A program made the translations under genes and the position numbers. 64,000 nt of DNA. Source: Chamaecyparis obtusa (lineage: Eukaryota > Streptophyta > Pinopsida > Cupressales > Cupressaceae). The stretch is from positions 744,001-808,000 of the forward strand of contig BSBK01001302.1 in NCBI GenBank assembly GCA_027943335.1. The letters run 5' to 3'. Positions within the stretch are counted from its first letter, which is position 1, and each line of letters begins with the position of its first letter. Shown here one piece after another: positions 22,121 to 33,637 of this stretch. The notes under the pieces were generated by a model that was not told the DNA's origin, did no database searches, and saw nothing but the letters and a program-made list of their open reading frames with translations.

Positions 22121-24205
22121 ATGGTGGAAACTAGAGCTTCTTCTCACAAGAAATCTGGGGAAATATCTCATACTTTACCTTTGACTCACATAGGTCCAAC
22201 TTTTGAGCAACTCTTCAATTCTGATCTTTACAAAGATGACGGTCTTGGCAACCTTCGATTAAAATCTGGTTACATTCCTCCTTCATCAACTCACAGAGGC
22301 AATCAACAAACTCCTCCTCAATCTATCCCAGGGAAAACTCCTACCATGTCTCAAGTAGGGATAAACTTTGGCTCTCAAAGAGCTCAATCTCAACATGGTG
22401 TAGATCAAGAACCCACACCTGAAGAAATTGCTCAATATCAAAATGATGATAACTTCAAATGAACGATGAAGCATTTCTTGAAAGAAGATAGAGAAGCATA
22501 CTTTTTACAATTAGCTCATCAAGGAGCTAAACTTCCTCCCAACTTTAATGTTGAAGATATCATTATGCATGAGGAAGAAACTCTATTCACAACTATGACG
22601 AAACAAATGCATGCTAGGCAAGTCAAACTTAATAACCTTGAGAAAGAAAAGGCACCCAAGGAGTTCTCCATGGAGGCCCTATGTCCTCTCCCATTTGACA
22701 AAGACTTGTACACGCCACCATTCCTGAAAAGAGTGGAGATGCCTAAGTATGATAAGTATGATGGACACTCAGATCCCCAAGATCATGTCAAAGAATTCTG
22801 TACACAATCTATGGAGTTCATGCATGAACCAACCTATCTGACATGTCTCTTCCCTCGATCTATATGGGGAGCAACCATTCATTGGTTCTCTAGATTGCCT
22901 TCTACTATCAAAACTTTTGAGGAGTTGATCAAATTTTTCTATCAGCAATACTCCTACAATATTCAACATCTAGTCACCATGATTGATATCTGTAATCTCA
23001 TGAAATATCCAGGGGAACCATTCTTGACATTTCTCAAAAGATGGAGGAAGAAATTCTCTCAATATGCTAGGCCTATTCCAAAAACTGAAAAATTAGAAAT
23101 CTTCATCAATAATCTTGTTCCAGAAATCAACTATCCTTCACAAATGCAAGATCATACATCTTTTGATAAGATGGTAGGTAATGCTATAAAAATTGAAAAA
23201 GTACTTGTAAAAAAAGGAGAAATCACACTTCAAAAAGACAAGTATGAATCAGGATCCAGTTCTAAAGACAAGAATAAAAACTAGAACAAGAATAAAGGCA
23301 TTTTCATAGATGGTGTTGTTGATACTATCTATGCCCCATCAAAGGCACCAGCTTTCAATCTGACTATTGGTACCCAAGCCATAAAAGCTTTAGAACAAAA
23401 GGTGTTTGAATCATCTCAAAAGAAGCCAAAGTATAGAAAGTGGTCCGCTTATAATAAATGAATGTTCACTCCTCTTGGAGAACCTTTAGAATCAGCTATG
23501 AGAACTCTGTTGGCCAATAACATCATCTCTTTGCTTGAGATTTGATCACCTGATTCTAAGCCTAAACCAAAATGGTGGAGAGAGAATGAATTCTGTGATT
23601 TCCATTAGGGTAAAGGTCACAAAACTAATAACTGCTTACACTTGAAACATACCATTCAAGATCTGATTGATAAGGGAGATATTACCATTGACAATCATAA
23701 GAGCAATAATGATCATATGGCATTCACAGAACCATTTCTAAAACATGGTCAAGAGGTTTCATCTTCTCAGCCTAATATGGGGGCAAAGGTCAATTATGCT
23801 TACCCTGGAAATAATGTTGTTATCAATATGGTTGAATCTTGTCTCTCTGAACATTGTAATGTCATCACAATTGTACAAAGAGATAGAGATCATACTTCAG
23901 CTAATGCAGTCACCCGATCACAAGCTCAGGCACATCTGAATGGACAAATCCCAGATTCATCACATGTCCCTAAGATGCCCTTCAATCTTTCTTCCACTCC
24001 CAAATAGAAGGTTGTTTCTAAATCTTCAAATCCTAAAGATACAAGGCCAACATCTTATAGAATTGTTCAACAACTCCAACACACTAATGCAAAAATCTCC
24101 ATGTTTGAGTTGCTTCGAATATCTCCATCTCACAGAGCCATTCTAGACAAAGCTTTGCTTGGATCCAATGTTCCTGATGACCTTGATTTAGATAGGTTCT
24201 AGACT
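22121..24205 (+). pseudogene. Gypsy element A: gag
   Basis: It starts MVETRASSHKK at 22,121. The capsid core includes PKYDKYDGHSDPQDHVKEFC (about 22,740), IWGATIHWFSRLPSTIKTFEE and FLTFLKRWRKKFSQYARPIP. The zinc knuckle near 23,600 is CDFH-X4-GHKTNNC type, C-X2-H-X4-H-X4-C, with His in place of the second Cys; B and D share this form. In-frame stops: TGA near 22,460, TAG near 23,282, TGA near 23,459 and 23,543, and TAG near 23,608, 24,005, 24,198 and 24,231. Most are explained by C-to-T changes (CAG to TAG, CGA to TGA). The frame is continuous with protease. Confidence 0.88.
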
Positions 24206-25860
24206 ATGGTTGGACATCTTACATCTCCATAGTATATATCCTTTTTCGAGGAAGATGACAACTCCTTGAGTCAACCACATAACCAGCCCTTGCATATAGA
24301 AGTCTTGATCCAAAACCATAGAGTCAAACGTGTGTTGATAGATGGAGGTGCTGGCCTAAATATTTGTTCTTACAAATTGATCACACAATTGGGATTTTCA
24401 AAATTGGCTATTGATCCTAGAAAGAAAATAACTATCAAAGCCTATGATGAACAAGAAAGATCTTCTAAAGGCACCATTGTCTTACCTATCAGAGCAGGTC
24501 TAGTTATCAGAGATATTATATGTCAGGTTCTTGATCTACCTTTGGCTTACAACATCCTTCTAGGGAGACCATGGATACATGAGATGAAGGCTATTCCTTC
24601 TACATTCCATCAATTCTTGAAATTTCCTTATGAAGGAGTAGAGGTCACTATTCCAGTAGACATATCCACCACTTGCAATACATTGAAGGAAAGTGCAGAT
24701 AAGCTTGTGCCTAATAATAGAGAATCTTCCATTGAGACAACTAAAGAAGCATCCACATCTAAAATGGAAGACATTGAAAAAGAGGTTAATATCAAAGAAA
24801 ATAGTATTGGAGAATATACTATGGAGCTGGTCTTATCTTTGACATCTCTCCCTATCTCACCTAAGTCTTATGGGAAATCTTTGAAACAATCCAAACTAGA
24901 TTCGAAAGAACCTCTTGAGGCATATAAAAAGAATTTTGTAACAGAGCAAGTCTCCAAGAAAGAATTTGAAGAGGATGAAGCTATGCTCGCATGGCTTTAC
25001 AAAGATGAACCTGAATCTCAAGTTGTCCAAACTAGTGATTCTATAGTAGCCAAAGATTCTTCTAAGTCATATGGCCCAGGAGATAAATTAATAGCTAAGA
25101 TGGGATATTCAGGTAAAGGACCTCTAGGAGTCAAAGGAAAAGGTCTTGAGGCACCTCTCCCACATACTGGTAGAGAAAATAAAGACAAAGTTGGCTTAGG
25201 ATTTAAAAAGAAACCCTTTCACCTCAAAGGTAATTGTTCTCATGTCATAGAGCAGATCTCACCAGGAGAACCTCTTCTTAAGAAAGAATAAATAGAACCA
25301 TTAGATAGTGATTCAGATAGTTCAGAACTCATCCCTTATGAAAAATTGCCTAAAGAGATCAAAGACCTTCTTGATGATAAAGATGATCCAATCAAAAGAA
25401 TTAATGTAGTAGAAACACAAGAACCTACTATCAATCAAGAGATAGTTGCAACATAAGAACCTGCTAATGTTGAAGACAATCAAAAAGAGGAAGGTGGTAG
25501 TCATTCTAAGACAAATTCTCATGAGCATGAATTCAAATCAGAATCTGAGGGTAACCCTTCTTGGGGTATTCATCCTAACTTTACTCATTTTCTTAGATTT
25601 CCTAGAGACATAGATGAAGAATCTAATGACTATGAATGGGGATCCATTCTAGAACTAGATGAGCTTATTACAGAGAAACATGTTGATGTTATTCACCAAT
25701 ATGCACCTAAACCCAACGTAAGTCTAGAGCGAAATGATGAACCTATCGAGTCTGATCCGCCTATGGCTGAATTGGACTCCCACAATGACATTGAGCCTAT
25801 TCATGAATTGAATGTCTTAAGTTGTAATATCACCTTTGAAATCGAGCATCATTAGGACCA
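24206..25860 (+). pseudogene. Gypsy element A: protease, G-patch and acidic linker
   Basis: The aspartic protease has VLIDGGAGLNIC (about 24,335; D-G-G variant of the active site) and YNILLGRPWIHEM (about 24,550). After a Lys/Glu/Ser-rich stretch with LPISPKSYGK comes a G-patch-like motif, YGPGDKLIAKMGYSGKGPLG at 25,066-25,130, closing with VGLGFKKK near 25,205. G-patch domains bind RNA or activate helicases in host proteins, and retroviral proteases of some groups carry one. The acidic linker after it (FPRDIDEESNDYEWGSI) ends near 25,855 in a TAG, after which the frame changes. Equivalents sit in B (47,945) and D (61,050). Confidence 0.83.
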
Positions 25861-25904
25861 ATGATGATAGATCCATGTCCGTAAACACTATCTCCTAATC
25901 TTTC

Positions 25905-28140
25905 CCCACTTTGACTATCCAATATTCAGAACTTATTGATCAAACCTCCACAAATCCGAGCCATGGTATTTATACATTCCCAAATGACTATGCCCTTGCT
26001 TGCTACCTCAATGCAGTTGAGCCTATGAGTACTTCCATCAGTGAACCAAGCATTAGCATGATGGAGTCAAACATCAAATATCTTAGTCAGAAAAATAAGA
26101 ATAAAAAGAAAAAGAAAAGGAGTTCTGAGGGTGAAAACCACTTTGTGGCAGTCTCAGAACCTACAAAAGTAAAAATAAAAGACATATCCAAAGGTGAAAA
26201 CCTCTTTGAGGTGCCTAAGGATGAGATATTTGATGTCCTTCTGAATCATTTATAGGACAGATCTCCAGTTCTAATTGAGCCTACTCAATCCATCAACTTG
26301 GGAACAACGGAGGAACCACAGTTGATTCATGTCGCACAATCTTTATCAGAAGAAGAGAAGCAAAACTTTACAACATTCTTAATAGAAAAGAAGGTAAACT
26401 TTGCATGGAAATATTCATATATGCCAGGGTTTGATTCTAATCTTATAATGCATCATTTATCTATTGCTCCAAATGTCAAACCTGTAAAGAAAAAATTGAG
26501 AAAGATGCATCCTTATGTTGCACTCTTGGTAAAAGCTGAATTAGAGAAGCTCCTGAAAGCCGGATTCATCTGAGTTATTGACTATGCAGAGTAGATCTCT
26601 AACATTGTACCTATTTCAAAACCAGATAAATCAATCAGAGTGTGCACAGACTTTAGAGATGTGAATAGAGCATGCCCTAAGGATGATTTTCCACTACCTA
26701 ACATTGATATGATAGTGGACATGACCGCGGGCTTTGAGATGTATTCTCTAATGGATGGATTTTATGGATATAATCAAATAAAAATTGCTCCAGAGGATTA
26801 AGAGAAAACTGCTTTCACATGTGCATGGGGTACCTTCTATTGGAATGTAATGCCATTTGGGCTTAAAAATGCTGGTGCTACATATCAAAGAGCCATGACA
26901 TCTATTTTTCATGACATGATGCATAGGACTATGAAGGATTATTTTGATGATACTTTAGCAAAATCTATGCTTAGGGCTGCACATCTAGATGACTTGAGCA
27001 AGATATTGGACAAAATGGAGAAATTTAGTCTCAGACTAAATCCTAAGAAGTGTGCTTTTGGTGTCACTTCTGGAAAGCTCTTAGAAGACATAGTTTCAAA
27101 GAAGGGCATTGAAGTTGATCCAACTAAGGTAAAGGCTATAATGGAAATGCAACCTCCAAAGAATATTAGTCAAATGAGGACATTGCAAGGAAGAGTTCAA
27201 TCTATCAGAAGATTCATATCACAGCTAGCAGACATATCACAACCTTTTACAAAAACATTACATAAAGGTGTGACCTTTGCATGGAATGAAGAATGTGAGA
27301 AAAAATTTAATCATATCAAGAAGTATCTATCAAATCCTCCTATCTTGATGCCTCCCATTCCAAGGAAGCCTTTGATCTTATATGTCTCCGCTACTGATAC
27401 ATCACTGGGGGCATTGCTAGCACAACATGATGAGAACAAAATAGAAAGAGCTATATACTATATCAGTAGAACATTGGTTGCATATGAGAAGAACTATTCA
27501 ATGATTGAGAAAGCTTGTCTAGCTGTGATCTTTGCATCACAGAAACTGAGACACTACATGTTAGCTCATACCACACATTTGGTAGCTAAGATTGATCCAC
27601 TCAAGTACCTACTAAGCAAAGTTGCCCTCACAGGTAGATTAGCCAAATGGGTTATGCTCTTAAGTGAATTTGACATTGAATATGTGGAAAGAAAGGCTAT
27701 CAAAGGACAAGTTATTGCTGATCAATTAGCAGATGCACCTCTGATTGATGATACACCAATGGAAATGGAATTTTCAGATTCCTCTATCATGACTCTTTCT
27801 TCTAGAGAATGGAAATTATTCTTTGATGGCTCCTATACACATAATGGATCAGGAGCAGGCATATTGTTCATAACTCCTCAAGGATACTCAATCCCAAAAG
27901 CATTCAGATTAAAGTTTCCTTGCACAAACAATATTGTAGAATATGAAGCCCTTTTGGATGGTATGAAAATAGAAATCGAGTGGAGAGTAACATAATTACA
28001 CATTCATGGAGACTCACAACTTGTTATCCATCAAGTCAATGATGTGTACCAAACTAAAGATGAAAAGATCATTCTTTACAAGAGAATGGTAGATGCTTTA
28101 AAGTAGTATTTCATATCTATCACATTTGAGAAAATTCCTA
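25905..28140 (+). pseudogene. Gypsy element A: RT, gypsy RNase H and archaeal RNase H
   Basis: The lysine-rich linker (KNKNKKKKKRSSEGENHF) leads into reverse transcriptase: LRKMHPYVALLVKAELEKLL, VCTDFRDVNRACPKDDFPLP, CAWGTFYWNVMPFGLKNAGA, and the catalytic box YFDD at about 26,940 (usual YVDD). The gypsy RNase H starts at about 27,360 (LILYVSATDTSLGALLAQ) and ends at VAKIDPLKYL. The archaeal-type RNase H follows (FFDGSYTHNGSGAG, VEYEA, HGDSQLV at about 27,820-28,030). Stops lie near 26,254, 26,571, 26,592, 26,799, 27,994 and 28,105. Two RNase H domains in this order are typical of Tat elements. Confidence 0.9.
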
Positions 28141-28142
28141 GA

Positions 28143-29561
28143 ATGGAGAATAAGGCTACCGATGCAATGGCAACATTATCTACTTTATTACAGCAACCTG
28201 AACATGAGCTACACTACAAGTTCCTGGTGGAAGCACTATCTTATCCTACATATGATTCCCCTGAAACCTGCATGATTTGCACTGTTGTTGGTCATGATTC
28301 ATCCAGATACAAAAACCTATTTTCCTATCTCCAAGACCAAATCATTCCCGATACCTTCAATAGCCATGAAAAGAGATACCTTATCCGAAATGCCTCCCAA
28401 TATGTCATCATTGGTCACGATCTGTACAAACGAGGTTTAGATGGTACACTACTTAGATGTTTAGAATGGGAAGAGTCTCAACGTGCATTAGAGGAAGTCC
28501 ATGATGGTATTTGTGGGTCACACTCAAATGGTTTAACACTAGCTAGAAAACTTATTAGGGCTGGGTATTACTGGCCTGAAATGGAGAAAGAGGCTATCAA
28601 GTTTGCTAAGAATTGTCAAAAGTGCCAAGTGCATGGAAACTTAATTCATGCTCCAGGGAGAGATCTAATTCCCTTCACTACATAATGGCCTTTTCACCAA
28701 TGGGCGTTTGATCTTATAGGAGCTATACATCCTCATTCTTCTAATGGACATACCCATATAATCATAGCTATAGATTATTTTACAAAATGGGTAGAAGCAG
28801 TCCCTTTGACACAAGAAACTGGAAAGCAAATATCTATGTTTATATTGAACTATATCATATGCAGATATGGGATACCTCATTCCATAATCATAGATAATGG
28901 TGGAAAATTCAAGAACAAAGATCTAGATGATCTATGTGCCAAATTCAAGATCACACAACATTGGTCTTCTATCTACTATCCTCAAGGGAATGGACAAGTA
29001 GAGGCTTCTAATAAGTATCTCTTGAAAATATTGCACCATATAGTTAATAAAATAGGAAGAGACTAGCATCTCATGATCAATCTAGCTCTTTGGGCCTATA
29101 AAACAAGTATCAAAATGCCTACTGAGGCTACACCTTTCACTTTAGTTTATGGGTTTGAAGTGGTACTACCTATTGAGGTTGAAATCCCATCACTAAGAAT
29201 CAGAATGCATGGTCTAGTAACTAATGATGCCTATAGAGTGTCTAGGTTGCAAGAACTTGAACTACCAGATGAGCATAGACAAGTAGCGTATGATCATCTC
29301 AGAGTATATCAGAAGAGAATGTCTAGAGGTTACAACAAGAAAGTTAGACATAGAGAATTTCAGGTTGGTGATCTAGTCTTGAGAGAGAATCCTAAAAATC
29401 AATCACATAGACAACACAAGGGGAAGTTTGAACCCAACTGGTTGGGTCCCTTTGTAATCACTACTACTTTTGGCTCTGGTGCCTATCAACTCGCAATGAC
29501 TGAAGGAGAACAGCTCCGAGAACCAATCAATGTTCTCCATCTGAAGAAATTCTATGCCTAA
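28143..29561 (+). pseudogene. Gypsy element A: integrase
   Basis: The zinc-binding H-H-C-C is complete (HDGICGSHSNG to CQKCQVHG, about 28,500-28,640). Catalytic residues lie in WAFDLIG (about 28,705), IDNGGKF (about 28,895) and GQVEASNK (about 29,000). The C-terminal part has ELPDEHR, REFQVGDLVLR, KFEPNWLGPF and INVLHLKKFYA, then a stop at 29,559-29,561. No chromodomain follows, which fits Tat or Athila-like rather than chromovirus elements. Stops at 28,683 and 29,064 interrupt an otherwise well-kept frame. Integrase inserts element DNA into the host chromosome. Confidence 0.9.
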
Positions 29562-29633
29562 GGCATTCAGTGTATGGTAAAATGTCCTAAAAAAATCTTA
29601 ACAATTGGAAAAAGTCCTAAAAAAATGAACATC

Positions 29634-29845
29634 TTGGTGAAAACCTAGCAATAGGCGCCTTGATTCACAAAAAAAATAAAAAATTATCAAAAAAATTGAA
29701 AACAATTTGAAAAAAAATTTTAAAAATGAGAAAAAGAAAAAAAAGTGCCTTGGTGAAAACTTGGAAACAGGCGCCTTGGTAGAAAAAATACTATTTGCCA
29801 AGATGGTGAAAACCTAGCAAATAGGCACCACTTGTTTCAAAATGC
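29634..29845 (+). repeat. GTGCCTTGGTGAAAAC...GGCGCC repeats (element A)
   Basis: Three copies of a short unit: TGGTGAAAAC-CT(A/T)G-(C/G)AA-A(C/T)AGGCGCC(TT), at about 29,634, 29,748 and 29,808. The flanks GTGCC and GGC(G/A)C are inverted, so each unit could fold as a stem-loop, with an inner CCTGG/CAGG pairing in the best copies. The same unit occurs in B at 52,535-52,655. Confidence 0.65.
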
Positions 29846-30601
29846 TCCATCTATCAATGCAATCTTGGTCTTTCCCAGCTTTCAGTCTTGCTTTAGTTTG
29901 TACATATCTCCCAGTTTGTTTCTGCTTTCTTGTTTTCAATAAGTCGATCTGTACGCCAATCAGCTAAAGCGTCTATATCCTATCCTTGTTCAAACTTGGG
30001 GGCAATCAATATCATATCCTATGGTCTCCAATGTATCTTAGATGTATCATATCTAGTCAGAGTCCTTTGAAGCTTCATTTGAGTCAGTCAATCAGTCAGT
30101 CTCCTCTCCAGAAAGGATTTTGCATCTACAACAATGCAATGAAACATCAAACACAAACTGAAAACAATCTATGCTTTTACATGCTTTTATCTCCTTGTAT
30201 GCTTACTGATTCACATTGATATTTTTGCATATTGTATTCCTACAAGCTCTTCGATGATTTCCTTTACAAGATTTAGAGAGTGATGACTAGGGGCATAATC
30301 TTTTCTTTGTCTTCTACTATGTGAAAAATCTAACAACTTTTGAAATTCTGGATTGAAATGGTGTCTGACTCTAAGAGCCTCTATCTCAAATTGGATGGCC
30401 ATGCATACCTCGACCATTGATACCCATAAAATCTAAGGAAGTTTGATCTAACTATTATCTTTTGAGTGAGTTCCTTTCTCCTATTGTGAAATGTGATCTT
30501 ACCTAAGGATGTGAATGATAAAGGGTCACTACAGGTAACTCACATTGGATTTAGAATAATCTCTTGACTGCTTGATGTGTTTGTACCACAAGGCATATTA
30601 T

Positions 30602-30845
30602 GGTCATCATGACATTTATGTTTTGATGCTTATACAAATTGCTATATCAAAATGGGCATGATATTCAGGTCATCCTAGCATTTATGCCTTGATGCTTATA
30701 TCTAATCCGACATTCCAAAAACAAAATCAATATTCATATATCCATGGTTTCATAATCAATGGGTGTTGTATTGATTCCTGTGCATACAAATCAATATTCA
30801 TATGTCTATGCTTTCATAGCTAGTGGGCATTGTATTGATTTATCT
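30602..30845 (+). repeat. Paired 3'-region repeats of element A
   Basis: GGTCATCATGACATTTATG at 30,602 and GGTCATCCTAGCATTTATG at 30,668, both followed by TTGATGCTTATA (66 bp apart). Directly after them is a two-copy tandem repeat of about 60 bp (30,729 and 30,788). Confidence 0.65.
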
Positions 30846-31537
30846 GGTTACCTAAAAATTCAATGATGAGAACAACCGACACATGATCAGTGACTAGGTC
30901 CTATGTCTTAGGTTGCATTTAATATTGCATGTTTCTTTGCATTTTGCATGTTTGCATGATCTCACAATGAATCAACGAAATTCAATAACTAAGCAATTCT
31001 TCAAATATCTCTTCAAATCTAACAAAGAGCTGAAACCTAACTCGAAGGTCTCTTCAATCAAACTGCAAGAAGTTACTATCCTGGGTTAAACATCCTTTTT
31101 GACATAAGACTGAGTACTTGTCTTCATCAATACCTACAAAACATATCATGAGTATCGCTGCATTTACATATCATAATCATTTGTTGTATTACAATTCATC
31201 CATGTACATAAGCATAAATCATACATACATATTTCCATAATCAAATACATTTGCATAACATCCATACATTTGAAAGAAATCATTGCATTGCATTTATCCA
31301 TACATACATTCTACTCTACTCATAGCATACGCATCGCATGATATCATCATAAATCAAAACATGACAAGTACATATGACATCACAACCAAAATATCGATCT
31401 CATATATATCAAAAAATCTTGAACTAGTCAGGGGTGCACTACTGGCACAATATACAAAAGAATAAACTATCAGAATCAGTATGGTATATCAATGATCACA
31501 AAGAGTATAGTATATTAGAATCAACCGATAAAAAATA

Positions 31538-33580
31538 TCAGAACATATCACTAATCAATAAGCTATCAGCATGATCCTCTGCATCTAGTGGAGGTGGAGG
31601 TGGTGCATCAGGCACTGGTTCTACTCTCCGGGCCCTAGCTCCCTCTGATGCCATCATGAATTGTGAATAGGTAGGGACTCTCTGTGCTGAAGGAACTACA
31701 GTATAATAAACTAAAATATAATATGCAGATCTCGAGGTCTAATGAATCACCTCTTCCTATAAAAATTGTACCTCTCTGGTGAGTGCAGTGCGCTATCTAT
31801 CAGCCTCTAGGAATCTCTCCTCCCATCTAGCACTACGTATCTTCAGGTCCCTAACCTGAACCTTGAGACGTCTAATGGTCTCCTGTGGGGTAAGAGGAAC
31901 AACTAGATCAACATCTAGCATATCGATATTAGGGGCAACCTGCTCTATAGTCTCAGCTCTTTGCACCTTATGGCATTTGACCTCAGCACCTAAATCAAAT
32001 CCATTATCACCCTATAAAGGATCAGTATCTCCACCTACCACTTTCTCAGCTGCAAGTACCTCATCTGCTAAACCAACTCTACCTAATGTGCCACCCTTCC
32101 CCGTAGTCTATCTATGAGAACCAAAAGATCTTCCTACTATGGAACTAGTGGGACAAGGGGCCCTCATATGTCCTAATGGTCTCTGTGGTGGAGCCATTGC
32201 TCTGGGTCTCAGAGGAGTGTGGTGTACCATAGGAGCCTGTGTAGGTCTAGGACCCTGTCCCATCAGAGCACCAGTAACATCCATTGCCTCCTCCATGGAG
32301 GGTATCAGCTCAGTAGGATTAGAAAATCTATGAATAAGGTGATCAATGAGCCATGAGATGAATCCGTTAGTAACACCAGCATCTAGTACATCTGGTCTAT
32401 AGTCCTAGTCCCTGCCAACAATGGCACTATACTCCTGTGAACACAAAGCGTAGGAGAGCCGTTGTGTCCATCCAAGTCCAATGTCATGCCCTATCTGTGA
32501 ATATGTTGCATAATCCTTTGGGGTATCCTGAATACATCCATACTACCACTAGACCCTGGTAATAAAAAATCTCTCTATAGTAGAGGATGACCTCCCAATC
32601 AGTAGCTGACTCTGGAAGAAATAACTGAACTGCTCTCACATAGTAGGCCAAGGCTCAATGGCTACATATGGTCTCTAGTGAACAATTGTCATATCATTGA
32701 GGCATTGCCTCTAGTACTCAGTATGTCCCATTCATCCCTGAATAACATATCCAACATAAGTATAGATGACAGGCTCCCGAGGCTGCCTCTATGAAGTACA
32801 AATAGGTCTCAACACAGGGATATGCTCCCACGGCCATATCTGTAGAACAAGAGCTCCTATAGAAAAAGATTTTCTCTCCTGATACACCACCTTGTGCATC
32901 TTGGAGAACATATGTGCTAATAAACACTGACCCCATGCTAACTCAATAGGAGTGGCCATCAACTATGGTACCATAGGGGCCCAGCCCATCAGCAGATCGT
33001 TCTGTTGATGGTCGGACATAATGATGCCACCAATCATCCCAGCAATGATGCACTCCAGCTGGTGTGTCTGTCCATATCTCTAAACTAGGGTCTCCCAAGA
33101 AATGGAGGCCGTCATCTGAGTATCATCTCTGAAGAGACGTCTAAAATCTAAAACACTTGAGTTCCCTGAACTCACATACTCTGGTCTCCTAGCAACATGA
33201 AACAGAATCCACAGTATCCGGTACACATCCTTAAGAGTAATAGTAAGCTCCCCCGTCGATAAATGGAAAGTCTAGGTCTCTGAGTGAAACCTCTCAATCA
33301 ATGCAGTCAAAAGCCCATGATTTACCCTAATCTCAGGTAAATGTATCAAGTGCTCGAACCCACAAGAAGCAAGGTGAACTCTCATAGGGTTTGGCAAGGA
33401 AACACATAATCTTTGAGTAGTAGGACGAGAGATCCGAACATGTACATCTGGATATACAACCTACATAGCACCGAAACAGGGAATCCTATCAATAATTGGG
33501 TCACAAAGTAGGTTACAAGGATAGAAATTGGGCAGTTCAGTATTTCAGAAGGTAGGTGAATAGGTCAAGAATCAGGCTAA
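31538..33580 (-). pseudogene. Antisense gene with plant mobile domain (PMD) inside element A
   Basis: A single minus-strand frame can be followed for about 680 codons, from about 33,580 to a TGA at 31,538. It contains about 15 in-frame TAG and 2 TGA in the core, no TAA and no frameshift. PMD (aminotransferase-like plant mobile domain) motifs in order: CFGAM, HLASCGFEHLIHLPEI, LTALIERF then ET.TFHL and STGELTITLKDVYRIL (about 33,215-33,300), ELAWGQCLLAHMFSKMH (about 32,900), and LVLQIWPWEHIPVLRP (about 32,805-32,850). A Pro/Arg/Met-rich tail follows, then a coiled-coil-like segment (TIRRLKVQVRDLKIRSARWE, about 31,860) and a Pro-rich C-terminus. Host PMD proteins of the MAIN/MAIL1 family act in the nucleus in silencing and genome stability, and PMD genes also travel in plant retroelements. 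The role here is inferred, not shown. Confidence 0.8.
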
Positions 33581-33637
33581 GAAATAAGAAAATTCAAAAA
33601 TTGGCCCTAATAATGAGTTTTGTGCTCACTATTTTCC

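Larger units (their letters stand above)
29562..31537 (+). other. Element A 3' region between pol and antisense gene
   Basis: 2 kb without a gene. It contains three degenerate hairpin-like repeats (29,634-29,845), a tandem duplication of about 60 bp (30,729-30,845; unit ATCAATATTCATAT...TATTGATT), a pair of GGTCATC...TTTATG..TTGATGC motifs (30,602 and 30,668) that recurs in B, and a CATACAT-rich stretch around 31,140-31,330. Confidence 0.7.

Noticed and set aside
29598..29801. Phe-rich minus-strand frame after A's pol (and the similar one at 52,303-52,664 after B's pol)
   Set aside because: It comes from A-rich runs and the hairpin repeats read on the wrong strand; low complexity only.
32139..32333. 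Plus-strand frame rich in Gly/Ala/Val inside element A's 3' region
   Set aside because: It is the reverse-strand shadow of the Pro/Arg/Met-rich tail of the antisense PMD gene; that frame has the recognisable motifs and the plus-strand one has none.
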